In this document: piece after piece, positions 1 to 7,239 of the stretch
Position numbering within the stretch: position 1 is the first letter of the stretch
Layout: each line of letters opens with the position of its first letter
DNA from: Cohnella sp. CFH 77786
GTDB lineage: Bacteria > Bacillota > Bacilli > Paenibacillales > Paenibacillaceae
Direction: 5' to 3'
NCBI RefSeq assembly: GCF_019400745.1
Contig: NZ_WJIB01000002.1
Span: forward strand, 310,001 to 374,000
DNA length: 64,000 bases
Translations under genes and position numbers: made by a program
The notes under the pieces: generated by a model
What the model saw: the letters and a program-made list of their open reading frames with translations, nothing else
The model's database searches: none
What the model was told of the DNA's origin: nothing

Positions 1-57
1 CTGAAGTGGCAAGTCGAGAATTACGAAAAAACGGTCGGTGCGGCTTTGAAGAAGTAA
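1..57 (+). CDS. C-terminal end of an unidentified protein (cut by the window edge)
   Basis: Frame 1 is open from the first base and stops at a TAA at 55-57, giving 18 residues (LKWQVENYEKTVGAALKK). A rho-independent terminator follows 31 bases later, which supports a real gene end. The fragment is too short to identify the product. Confidence 0.55.
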   Translation: MKWQVENYEKTVGAALKK

Positions 58-88
58 TTTTAACAAGAAATGAGCTTCGTGAACATCC

Positions 89-124
89 AAATTCCGTGAG
101 CGCAATTGGCTCACGGAATTTTAT
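89..124 (+). terminator. Rho-independent terminator of the upstream partial gene
   Basis: Perfect 13-bp stem AAATTCCGTGAGC / GCTCACGGAATTT around a 7-base loop, running into a T-rich stretch. It closes the gene that ends at 57. Confidence 0.85.
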
Positions 125-293
125 TATTCGTATTAGAAAACCCGCAGTTCGACGTTCGACTGGGGGTTCAGGGAAGCTTATGACTCAAACGTGCTTTGCA
201 TTGATTCGTGGTGCATGGAAGTAATTCGTAGTTCTTGATAGAATAAATATGACGATGGTCAGGTAATAAATTTGTACGCGAGGAGATAACACA

Positions 294-440
294 ATGGCAA
301 AAAACAAATTACTAAGAATGGACAATGTTGGCATCGTTGTAGAATCCCTTGACGACGCAATCTCTTTCTTCCAGGAGATTGGCTTGAAGCTCGAAGGGCG
401 AGCTATTGTCGAAGGTGAATGGGCTGGTCGTGACGTTTAA
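294..440 (+). pseudogene. Truncated VOC (glyoxalase/bleomycin-resistance) family gene
   Basis: ATG at 294 with ribosome binding site AGGAGA about 8 bases upstream. The 48-codon product begins with a typical VOC N-terminus: MDNVGIVVESLDDAISFFQE, then a GLKLEGRAIVEGEWAGR-like strand (first beta-alpha-beta unit with the metal-site region), and then stops at a TAA. Family members run to about 130-150 residues, so roughly two thirds is missing and no continuation is visible in the 80 bases downstream. Only one half-fold would be made, so this is probably non-functional. The break looks like a deletion rather than a point stop, because the following bases do not resemble the family. Confidence 0.7.
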
Positions 441-521
441 AAGAAAACTTAACTGAAATTTACATTACTTTCAAGCGCTGCGTTCCTTATTGTTAAATAT
501 TCCTTCATTCAGAAAGGTATT

Positions 522-1148
522 ATGCAATTGAAGAAAAATATTGTATTTGCAGCGTCAACCTTCCTCATTATTCTTCTACTCCTTATCCTTCCGAATACAT
601 CATTGTTCGAAGCTCGAATCGAAAATTTTGTCCTGATGCTTCTGCTCTATATTTTCCTTTATTTCTTCATCCGGATTGCTATCGGCCATGTGTGGCTAAC
701 CGGAATTTTATTAGGCTTTGTTTCTCCAATTGCAACATTGATGATTGGGGTCATTATGGGCGGTATGCTGTGGGAGAATACTGGACTTCCGGATGAGATC
801 ATCTACGCCATTTACTTACTGCCTTCTTTTTTCACAGTTCTCTACTGCCCATGGTATATAGTCAAAGCGAAAGAAAGTATCAAGAGCAATCACTTACAAT
901 ATAGATGGCAAACAGATTCCCAGATTGAACAAGCCGTCACAGATCAAATCAAAATGATCGTTTTCTTCACTACACCGTTATTTTTGATTGTCATTTTTGT
1001 AGGAAATATCATTTTGGAATACTCGAAGATTCCCGATTTGGATCTAAAATTTGAGCAGTTTTTTTTCCCGGTTTTGATTTCTGTCGGCTTACTCCGTGGT
1101 CTGGTGGAATGGATAACGTATCGTGCAAAGTATGCGGCAAATGATTGA
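522..1148 (+). CDS. Hypothetical multi-pass membrane protein (208 aa)
   Basis: I do not recognise the family. The ATG at 522 follows a modest AGAAAGG site. The protein is strongly hydrophobic, with predicted membrane segments near residues 8-24, 34-52, 55-78, 88-108, 146-166 and 182-198, and a polar loop around 112-142 (KAKESIKSNHLQYRWQ...). The coding sequence is visibly more AT-rich than the following genes, with many TTT/ATT codons, which hints at a different origin or relaxed codon use. It stands alone between the VOC remnant and two terminators. No catalytic motif is visible. Confidence 0.7.
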   Translation: MQLKKNIVFAASTFLIILLLLILPNTSLFEARIENFVLMLLLYIFLYFFIRIAIGHVWLTGILLGFVSPIATLMIGVIMGGMLWENTGLPDEIIYAIYLLPSFFTVLYCPWYIVKAKESIKSNHLQYRWQTDSQIEQAVTDQIKMIVFFTTPLFLIVIFVGNIILEYSKIPDLDLKFEQFFFPVLISVGLLRGLVEWITYRAKYAAND

Positions 1149-1184
1149 GGGCCCGTTAGTTATTATGCAATGGCTCAAATAACG

Positions 1185-1216
1185 AGGCTGCCGGTCAATG
1201 GATCGGCAGCCTTATT
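1185..1216 (+). terminator. Terminator after the membrane protein gene
   Basis: 9-bp stem AGGCTGCCG / CGGCAGCCT with a 10-base loop, followed by an AT-rich tail, 37 bases after the stop at 1148. Confidence 0.7.
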
Positions 1217-1261
1217 AAATCATACGATGCGTCAAAGGTTGACCGAAAATCGGCCATAATA

Positions 1262-1314
1262 ATCACGAAAGCGGCAGTCCGGGGCGCATTCCGCCAAGGC
1301 TGCCGTTTTTGTGA
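1262..1314. terminator. Second, long hairpin with T tract
   Basis: ATCAC-gaaag-CGGCAG pairs with CTGCCG-ttttt-GTGAT. The inner 6-bp stem is followed by five T residues, and the outer ATCAC/GTGAT arms extend the pairing. It lies just upstream of the transporter promoter and would insulate it from upstream transcription. Together with the hairpin at 1185 and the module at 1359 it accounts for most of the gene-free stretch 1149-1454. Confidence 0.6.
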
Positions 1315-1358
1315 TCAGAATAAACCGGGTGCAGGCCATGAACGCCGGATCTTTAAAA

Positions 1359-1418
1359 ATGACAACGGTTTCTTAAAAATGTTGGCTTATGGGCGTGAGG
1401 TCATAACAAGTAGACTGG
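1359..1418 (+). promoter_or_regulatory. Conserved promoter module I with cre-like box
   Basis: This segment matches 5212-5271 without gaps (45 of 59 bases by my count from 1360). It holds a cre-like box at 1359-1373 (one mismatch to the WTGNAANCGNWNNCW catabolite consensus), a 15-base identical block TGTTGGCTTATGGGC at 1380-1394, and GTAGACTGGAA from 1410. TAGACT at 1411 could be a weak -10 (4/6) with TATGGG 17 bases upstream as a poor -35, as expected for an activator-dependent promoter. CcpA binding is inferred. Confidence 0.55.
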
Positions 1419-1435
1419 AATACGACAGTCGATTT

Positions 1436-1450
1436 ATGGAAGCGCTTCAA
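1436..1450 (+). promoter_or_regulatory. Second cre-like site, downstream of the promoter
   Basis: ATGGAAGCGCTTCAA matches the cre consensus at all but one constrained position and has the perfect 10-bp palindromic core GAAGCGCTTC. It sits between the predicted -10 and the first permease start, where CcpA would act as a roadblock. Confidence 0.45.
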
Positions 1451-1454
1451 TTCG

Positions 1455-2402
1455 TTGAATGATCGGAAGGCAGGTGTCTGGGTGCATACTCAAGCATACG
1501 GCAGAAGAAGAGTGTCAATCAGGAAATTTCTCTACATCCTTCCATTCATGGTGTTGCTCGCGACCTTCGCTTATTACCCGCTTTACGGATGGGTTTATGC
1601 CTTTTTCGACTACATGCCGCCGACGCCTTTGTCCCATTCGCCGTTTGTCGGTCTCAAGTGGTTTCGTTCCTTGGTCGAGAACCCGGTCAAGGTCAATCAA
1701 CTGCTTCAGGTGATCAAGAACACGTTCGGGATCAGCGGCTTGTATCTGTTATTCTCTTGGCTTCCCATGATTTTCGCGGTCTTTCTGAGCGAGATCAAAG
1801 CCATGCGTTTCCGGAGGATCGTGCAGACGGTCACCACCTTGCCGAACTTTATCAGTTGGGTATTGGTCTATTCGCTGGCCTTCTCCATGTTCTCCAGCGA
1901 AGGCATGGTGAACGGCCTTCTCAAGCAGTTGGGGCTGATCGATTCTCCGGTGTTGTTCCTTCAAAACTCCGAACATGTCTGGATCACGATGTGGATGTGG
2001 CAGACCTGGAAGACGCTGGGGTGGGCGGCCATCTTGTATATCGCCGCGATTACGGGAATCGACGAATCTCTCTATGAGGCGGCCCGCGTAGACGGTGCGA
2101 CTAGAATGCAGGCGATTCGGCATGTCACCTTGCCCAGCTTGCTGCCGACCTATTTCGTTCTGGTGATGCTGCAGATCGCGAGCTTCCTGAATAACGGCAT
2201 GGAGCAATATTTCGTGTTCCAAAATGCGTTTAACAAAGATTCCATCCAGGTTCTGGACCTGTACGTCTACAACTTGGCCATGGGGGGCGGCAGCTACTCG
2301 GTCTCCGTGGCGATCAGCATGCTGAAGAGCTTGATCAGCGTCGTGCTTCTCTTTTCCGTAAACGGGCTGTCTAAATTAATACGAGGAGAGAGCATCGTAT
2401 GA
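1455..2402 (+). CDS. Carbohydrate ABC transporter permease, LplB type (importer I)
   Basis: Inner-membrane subunit of a sugar importer of the B. subtilis LplB/YtcP class. It has six hydrophobic segments starting with FLYILPFMVLLATFAYYPLYG, and a clear EAA loop at residues 208-227 (EAARVDGATRMQAIRHVTLP) that docks the cytoplasmic ATPase. The length of 315 aa is normal. The start is uncertain: TTG at 1455 lies 12 bases after a weak GGAAG, and GTG at 1482 follows GGAAGG. The stop overlaps the next start (ATGA). No ATPase gene is in the operon, so a shared MsmX-type ATPase encoded elsewhere is inferred. The substrate is unknown, probably an oligosaccharide from plant cell walls given the neighbours. 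Confidence 0.9.
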   Translation: MNDRKAGVWVHTQAYGRRRVSIRKFLYILPFMVLLATFAYYPLYGWVYAFFDYMPPTPLSHSPFVGLKWFRSLVENPVKVNQLLQVIKNTFGISGLYLLFSWLPMIFAVFLSEIKAMRFRRIVQTVTTLPNFISWVLVYSLAFSMFSSEGMVNGLLKQLGLIDSPVLFLQNSEHVWITMWMWQTWKTLGWAAILYIAAITGIDESLYEAARVDGATRMQAIRHVTLPSLLPTYFVLVMLQIASFLNNGMEQYFVFQNAFNKDSIQVLDLYVYNLAMGGGSYSVSVAISMLKSLISVVLLFSVNGLSKLIRGESIV

Positions 2403-3295
2403 CGTTCGGCACGACCGACAAAACCATTTCCGTTCTGACCTATACCCTGTTTGCCTTGTTCGCACTGATGTGCGTATATCCGTTTTACTACATCATCATC
2501 AACACGATAAGCGCCAACGACATCAGCGCGCGAGGAGAGATTATCTTCTACCCGCGGCACATCCATTTCCAGAATTACTTGGATGTGTTCAAAATACCGG
2601 GGCTGTGGAACGCCACCCTGATTTCGCTGGAAAGAACTTTGTTGGGAACGTTGCTGACGGTAGGGGCTTCCGCATTCCTTGGATTCATGTTTACCCAGGA
2701 AGACATGTGGGGCAGAAGATTTTGGTATCGCTTTACGATCCTCACGATGTTTTTCAATGCCGGGATCATTCCCTGGTATCTCACCATGAGAACGCTGCAC
2801 CTGACCAACAATTTTCTAGCCTATGTTCTGCCGGCCATCGTGGCCCCGTTTTTTATCATTTTGGTAAAAACTTTCGTGGAATCGACGCCGAAGGAATTGC
2901 AGCAGGCGGCAAGCATCGATGGGGCCGGGCTCTTGACCCTGTTTTTCCGGATCATCTTGCCCATAAGCAAGCCCATATTGGCCACGGTTGCCATATTCGC
3001 GGCAGTGGATCAATGGAACTCCTTTCAGGATACGTTGCTTCTGGTGACGGACAGCAAGCTGTTCAGCTTACAGTTCATTCTGTACAACTACATGAATCAG
3101 GCAAGTTCGTTATCCACGATGGTAAATCTGCAAAATGCCGGTTCAACCGCCATGGCCAGTTTGGCAACCAAGCAAACCACCACATCCATCCGCATGACGG
3201 TTACGATCATCGTGGTGGCTCCCATCCTGTTGGTTTATCCGATTTTCCAAAGATTCTTTGTAAAAGGGATTATGATCGGTGCGGTAAAAGGTTGA
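2399..3295 (+). CDS. Carbohydrate ABC transporter permease, YtcP type (importer I)
   Basis: Second membrane subunit of importer I, 298 aa. It overlaps the first permease by 4 bases, so translation is probably coupled. It has six membrane segments, the EAA loop at about residues 168-187 (QQAASIDGAGLLTLFFRIIL), and the family-typical C-terminus ending FQRFFVKGIMIGAVKG. It should pair with the product of 1455-2402 to form the channel and receive sugar from the lipoprotein encoded at 3338. Confidence 0.93.
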   Translation: MTFGTTDKTISVLTYTLFALFALMCVYPFYYIIINTISANDISARGEIIFYPRHIHFQNYLDVFKIPGLWNATLISLERTLLGTLLTVGASAFLGFMFTQEDMWGRRFWYRFTILTMFFNAGIIPWYLTMRTLHLTNNFLAYVLPAIVAPFFIILVKTFVESTPKELQQAASIDGAGLLTLFFRIILPISKPILATVAIFAAVDQWNSFQDTLLLVTDSKLFSLQFILYNYMNQASSLSTMVNLQNAGSTAMASLATKQTTTSIRMTVTIIVVAPILLVYPIFQRFFVKGIMIGAVKG

Positions 3296-3337
3296 TCTGC
3301 ACCATTATAATAAAAAACATTCTATGGGGGATTGCGA

Positions 3338-5128
3338 ATGAGTAAGCGTAATCTTGCGGTAAAGAGAGCGACATGTCTGTTGTTTGCCTGCCTCTTTCTG
3401 GTGTCGGCGGCGCTGACCGGATGTCAAAGCTCATCTCCAAACAAGGAAGCTTCGTCGGCTCCATCAGGATCCAGCCCAGCGGCATCCCAAGGCGATTCGG
3501 CGATCGACCACAGCAAACCGCTGACCATTACCGTTTACGACAACGCGGCCAATTACCAGGGAGAGCAGACAGGGTGGTATGGAAAGCTTCTTAAGGACAA
3601 GTTCAACATTACGCTCAACATTCTTGCGCCGCAGGTGGCCGGCGACCAGCTATACAAGACAAGGACGGCAGCCGGGGATCTGGGAGACCTCTTGATCATC
3701 GATAACAGCCAATTGGAGGAATTGATTCCGGCCGGACTGATCATGGATATCACGGATAAGGTCAAAAATACGAAATACTTGTCCCAATACGTAGACAATC
3801 ATTTCAAGCCTTTCAATGCGGGATTTGACAAGGTGAATCCGGATGGCAAGATCTATGCGATGCCGACCTTCGAGGCGGATACTTCGCCAACGACTTACTC
3901 CGAGGATACGCCTTACTCCAGCCCGCTTATGCCATGGGATTATTACAAGGGAGTCGGAGCTCCCAAGCTGAACAATCTGAACGATCTTCTGAACGTATTG
4001 AAGCAAATGCAGCAGAAGTATCCCAAGACGCCGGACGGCAAAACAATCGTTCCGATCACCTTATGGAAGGATTGGGACGGCGGCACCGGCGCCATGGAAA
4101 ACGTTCGCTGGCTCAGCAACTGGTACGGCTACGAGAAGCCTGACGGCACAACGACGATTCAGTTGAACGCGAAGGGCGATATCGTTCCGATCATTGACGA
4201 CAACAGCATGTACAAGAAGATACTGCAATTCCTGTTTACCGCCAATCAGATGGGGCTGGTCGACCCCGACTCCGCTTCGCAGGATTGGAACAAGGTGGCC
4301 GAGAAGCTGACCAACAAGCAAGTTCTTCTCTTGTGGTATTCCTGGCAGAGAGGTTTTTACAATACCATCGAGAGAGGGAAGAATGGCGACGGCAATGTCG
4401 CGGTTCCGATCGCGGACACGCATCTCATTCAGACCAGCGACGCTTATTACGGGAACGGAAGGGTGTTCGCCATCGGTTCGAAAGCCAAAGATCCGGATCG
4501 GATCATGGAATTCCTGGATTGGTACGTATCTCCGGAAGGCCTTCGTTACTATACGAACGGATTCGAAGGTTTTAACTACGAAAGGACGCCCGAAGGCAAG
4601 TTTAAGCTGACCGAAGTCGGACAGACTGCCTTCCAGAAAAATACGCCGGTTCCGGATCAGTACGGAGGAGGAGGATACCAGGACGGACAGAGCAAAATCA
4701 ACAGCATGATCATGAGCGATTTCGTCGTCGACCCGGATACGGGAGAATTCTACAACAGCAATTACTGGAGCTCGACAATAGAAGCGAACAAGACCGCCCT
4801 GACTATGGATTGGCAGAATACATTCGGCGCAAAGAACGCCACGGACTACTACTTGAAGAACAACATGATCGATATCGTGCCGAATATCAATACCAGCCTC
4901 GGAAGCGATTCGTCCGACATTAAAAACGAGCGCAGCCAAATCTCGGACTATGTGAAGAACGCGTCCTGGAAGATGGTATTCGCCAAAGACCAAGCGGAAT
5001 TCGATTCGCTGTGGGCCAAGATGAAGACCGACGTGGTCGGACTCGGCTGGAACGATGTCGTTGCCGCGGATACGGCCAAAGCCCAAAAAATCGTGAAAAT
5101 GCGCGCCGAGGCGATGGCGAGCAAATAA
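3338..5128 (+). CDS. Extracellular sugar-binding lipoprotein (importer I)
   Basis: Binding protein of importer I, 596 aa, in the large YtcQ/LipO class. I place the start at ATG 3338, seven bases after GGGGG, rather than the in-frame TTG at 3332. The signal peptide ends in a lipobox LTGC, so Cys29 would be lipidated and anchored outside the membrane. A Ser/Ala/Pro-rich linker (residues 30-60) precedes the binding domain. The domain has many Trp/Tyr residues (for example MPWDYYKG, WRSNWYG-like stretches), as expected for stacking against sugar rings. It lies 42 bases after the permease and is followed by a terminator-like hairpin. Confidence 0.9.
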   Translation: MSKRNLAVKRATCLLFACLFLVSAALTGCQSSSPNKEASSAPSGSSPAASQGDSAIDHSKPLTITVYDNAANYQGEQTGWYGKLLKDKFNITLNILAPQVAGDQLYKTRTAAGDLGDLLIIDNSQLEELIPAGLIMDITDKVKNTKYLSQYVDNHFKPFNAGFDKVNPDGKIYAMPTFEADTSPTTYSEDTPYSSPLMPWDYYKGVGAPKLNNLNDLLNVLKQMQQKYPKTPDGKTIVPITLWKDWDGGTGAMENVRWLSNWYGYEKPDGTTTIQLNAKGDIVPIIDDNSMYKKILQFLFTANQMGLVDPDSASQDWNKVAEKLTNKQVLLLWYSWQRGFYNTIERGKNGDGNVAVPIADTHLIQTSDAYYGNGRVFAIGSKAKDPDRIMEFLDWYVSPEGLRYYTNGFEGFNYERTPEGKFKLTEVGQTAFQKNTPVPDQYGGGGYQDGQSKINSMIMSDFVVDPDTGEFYNSNYWSSTIEANKTALTMDWQNTFGAKNATDYYLKNNMIDIVPNINTSLGSDSSDIKNERSQISDYVKNASWKMVFAKDQAEFDSLWAKMKTDVVGLGWNDVVAADTAKAQKIVKMRAEAMASK

Positions 5129-5160
5129 AACCGATACTCAACATCGATCACTCGCAAAGG

Positions 5161-5197
5161 GCCTGCCTCCGTTACCCGGTTGCAGGCTCTTGCTTTT
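5161..5197 (+). terminator. Probable terminator of importer I operon
   Basis: 6-bp stem GCCTGC / GCAGGC with a 15-base loop, followed by CTCTTGCTTTT. Short but well placed 32 bases after the stop at 5128 and directly before promoter module II. Confidence 0.5.
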
Positions 5198-5211
5198 CGC
5201 GACCTTAAAAA

Positions 5212-5271
5212 ATGACAACGCTTTCTAAGGATTGTTGGCTTATGGGCAAAGGGCCTCACCATGTAGACTGG
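5212..5271 (+). promoter_or_regulatory. Conserved promoter module II with cre-like box
   Basis: Near-copy of 1359-1418 with identical internal spacing. The cre-like box is at 5212-5226 (ATGACAACGCTTTCT, one mismatch to the consensus), TGTTGGCTTATGGGC is at 5233-5247 and GTAGACTGGAA starts at 5263. It lies 20 bases before the first gene of importer II. Conservation of two blocks and their spacing across otherwise diverged DNA points to a shared activator plus catabolite control. The identity of the activator is not visible. Confidence 0.55.
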
Positions 5272-5290
5272 AAATAAGGGAGGCACGCGC

Positions 5291-6274
5291 ATGGAATGGA
5301 ATACGGCACCCGCGAATGTCAGGTCAACAAACGGACGCCAAGCACTCTTTTGGAAGCGGTTCAAAAAGCAGAAGCTGCTCCACCTCTTCGTCGGGCTCGG
5401 CATCGTTTTTTTGCTCATCTTCTCCTATTCGCCGATGTTCGGGATTTTGATGGCGTTCAAGGATTATTCGATTTCCACCGGTATTCAAGGGATTTTCACC
5501 AGCGAATGGGTCGGATTGGATCATTTCAAGGAATTCGTGAACGACTACCAGTTCGGAACCATCGTCCGAAACACGCTCATGTTGAGCTTTCTTAAAGTGT
5601 TGTTTACGTTTCCGGCTCCGATTCTGCTGGCGATCTTGCTGAACGAAGCGAAAAACTTGCGGTTCAAACGGTTCGTCCAGACGGTCAGCTACTTGCCGCA
5701 CTTCATCTCGTGGGTCGTCGTGGTCGGAATCTCCTTCTCCTTCTTCTCCGTTGACATCGGAGTCGTGAACAAGGCGCTGATGGGGCTCGGAATCATCGAC
5801 AAACCGCTGGCCATCCTGACGAGTCCGAACTATTTCTGGGGGCTGTCCGTCGGAAGCGCCGTATGGAAGGAAATGGGCTGGTGGACGATTATTTTCCTGG
5901 CCGCCATCGCGGGCATCAACCCTTCCCTTTATGAAGCGGCGGAAATGGACGGGGCAGGAAGACTGGCGCGCATTCGCCATATCACGTTCCCCGGGATGAA
6001 AGGAACGATCGTCGTGGTCCTTATTCTGACGATCGGGAGCATTCTCGGCGGAGGGCTCGTCGGCTCGAATTTCGAACAAGCTTTCCTGTTCGGCAACACC
6101 ATTAACAATCCGACCTCGGAGATCGTGCAGACTTACGCGTTCAAGGTCGGCTTGAAGGACGGGCGGTTCTCCTATGCGGCGGCCATCGACTTGATTCAAT
6201 CCGTCATCTCCGTCATCTTGATCTTCTCCAGCAATTTCATCGCCAAGAGGGCGTCGGGTTCCAGCTTATTCTAG
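5291..6274 (+). CDS. Carbohydrate ABC transporter permease, LplB type (importer II)
   Basis: First membrane subunit of importer II, 327 aa. ATG 5291 follows AAGGGAGG with 7-base spacing. A basic cytoplasmic N-terminus (about 35 residues) leads into six membrane segments. The EAA loop at residues 215-234 reads EAAEMDGAGRLARIRHITFP, and the end SNFIAKRASGSSLF is typical of the class. It shares the gene order of importer I, so the two operons may be an old duplication. The substrate is unknown. The adjacent esterase and GH43 remnant suggest substituted xylan or arabinan fragments (inference). Confidence 0.92.
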   Translation: MEWNTAPANVRSTNGRQALFWKRFKKQKLLHLFVGLGIVFLLIFSYSPMFGILMAFKDYSISTGIQGIFTSEWVGLDHFKEFVNDYQFGTIVRNTLMLSFLKVLFTFPAPILLAILLNEAKNLRFKRFVQTVSYLPHFISWVVVVGISFSFFSVDIGVVNKALMGLGIIDKPLAILTSPNYFWGLSVGSAVWKEMGWWTIIFLAAIAGINPSLYEAAEMDGAGRLARIRHITFPGMKGTIVVVLILTIGSILGGGLVGSNFEQAFLFGNTINNPTSEIVQTYAFKVGLKDGRFSYAAAIDLIQSVISVILIFSSNFIAKRASGSSLF

Positions 6275-6292
6275 AAAAAGGAGGGTTCGGCG

Positions 6293-7174
6293 TTGCCGTT
6301 CAGCCAAAGACGGAAAGACCGGATCATGGATACCGCGGTTCACCTCGTATTGTTCGTCATCATGCTGTCGATGCTTTATCCGTTCTATTACGTTCTGATC
6401 CTCTCGCTCAACAAGGGGACCGATTCGCTTCTTGGCGGCATCTATGTATGGCCGCGCCATGTCACGTTCGAGAACTACGCCCAGTTCCTGAACGATCCGA
6501 ACTGGTATCAAGCGTTCCTGGTGACGGTGCTCCGAACGGTAACGGGAACCGTGCTGGGCGTCCTGCTTACTTGTCTCGTGGCTTACGGACTCTCGCATCG
6601 GGATCTGTTGCTTCGCAAATTGTATTTCACGATCATCATTTTCGCGATGTACTTCTCGGGAGGGCTCATTCCTTACTACGTGGTGCTGCGTGCGCTCGGT
6701 CTGCTCAATACGTTCGGCGTCTATATTATCCCTTCCATGCTCAGCACGTTTTTTCTGCTGATCGCCCTTTCGTTCTTCCGCGAAATCCCCGGAGAACTGA
6801 AGGAGTCGGCGCATCTCGACGGGGCGAACGAATTCGTCATTTTCTGCCGGATCATCCTTCCCGTCTCGATGCCGCTGCTCGCCACCATGGCGCTGTTCAT
6901 GGGCGTCGGCCAATGGAACTCCTGGCTGGACTCCGCTTACTTCGTGCAATCGGACGGCTTGCGGACGCTCGCGTTCCGAATGATGGAGGTCATCAACAAG
7001 AGCAACATGCCGCTCGATGCCGTCGCCGTCGCGAACAGCGCGTCGGCGGGCGTCACGAGCTATTCGCTGCAAGTTGCGGCGATGGTGATTTCCGTCGCGC
7101 CGATCGTTTGCGTTTACCCGTTCCTGCAGAAGTACTTCATCCAAGGAATCATGCTGGGCTCCATCAAGGGTTGA
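6293..7174 (+). CDS. Carbohydrate ABC transporter permease, YtcP type (importer II)
   Basis: Second membrane subunit of importer II, 293 aa. It starts at TTG 6293, eight bases after a strong AAAGGAGG. It has six membrane segments, the EAA loop at residues 171-190 (ESAHLDGANEFVIFCRIILP), and the family ending FLQKYFIQGIMLGSIKG. It lies 18 bases after the preceding permease and is cotranscribed with it. Confidence 0.93.
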   Translation: MPFSQRRKDRIMDTAVHLVLFVIMLSMLYPFYYVLILSLNKGTDSLLGGIYVWPRHVTFENYAQFLNDPNWYQAFLVTVLRTVTGTVLGVLLTCLVAYGLSHRDLLLRKLYFTIIIFAMYFSGGLIPYYVVLRALGLLNTFGVYIIPSMLSTFFLLIALSFFREIPGELKESAHLDGANEFVIFCRIILPVSMPLLATMALFMGVGQWNSWLDSAYFVQSDGLRTLAFRMMEVINKSNMPLDAVAVANSASAGVTSYSLQVAAMVISVAPIVCVYPFLQKYFIQGIMLGSIKG

Positions 7175-7186
7175 AAAATCATCATG

Positions 7187-7213
7187 ATATTAAAGCGCAA
7201 GTTGCTTTAATAT
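7187..7213 (+). other. Intercistronic hairpin between permease and binding protein
   Basis: Perfect 10-bp stem ATATTAAAGC / GCTTTAATAT with a 7-base loop and no T tract. It lies between the permease stop (7174) and the ribosome binding site of the lipoprotein gene (GGAGGGG at 7229). Such stems often protect the 5' end of a processed binding-protein mRNA. That role is inferred. Confidence 0.5.
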
Positions 7214-7239
7214 ACAAATCAATCGACGGAGGGGTTAGA

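Noticed and set aside
4061..5086. 341-codon reverse-strand open frame
   Set aside because: It is the antisense of the importer I binding-protein gene, has no ribosome site and no recognisable domain. Similar long antisense frames elsewhere were dismissed for the same reason.
6448..7239. Open frame fused upstream of the importer II binding protein (would give a 790-aa protein)
   Set aside because: It overlaps the permease gene in another frame, is Arg/His-rich without domains, and the lipoprotein has its own signal peptide and GGAGGGG-TTG start at 7240.
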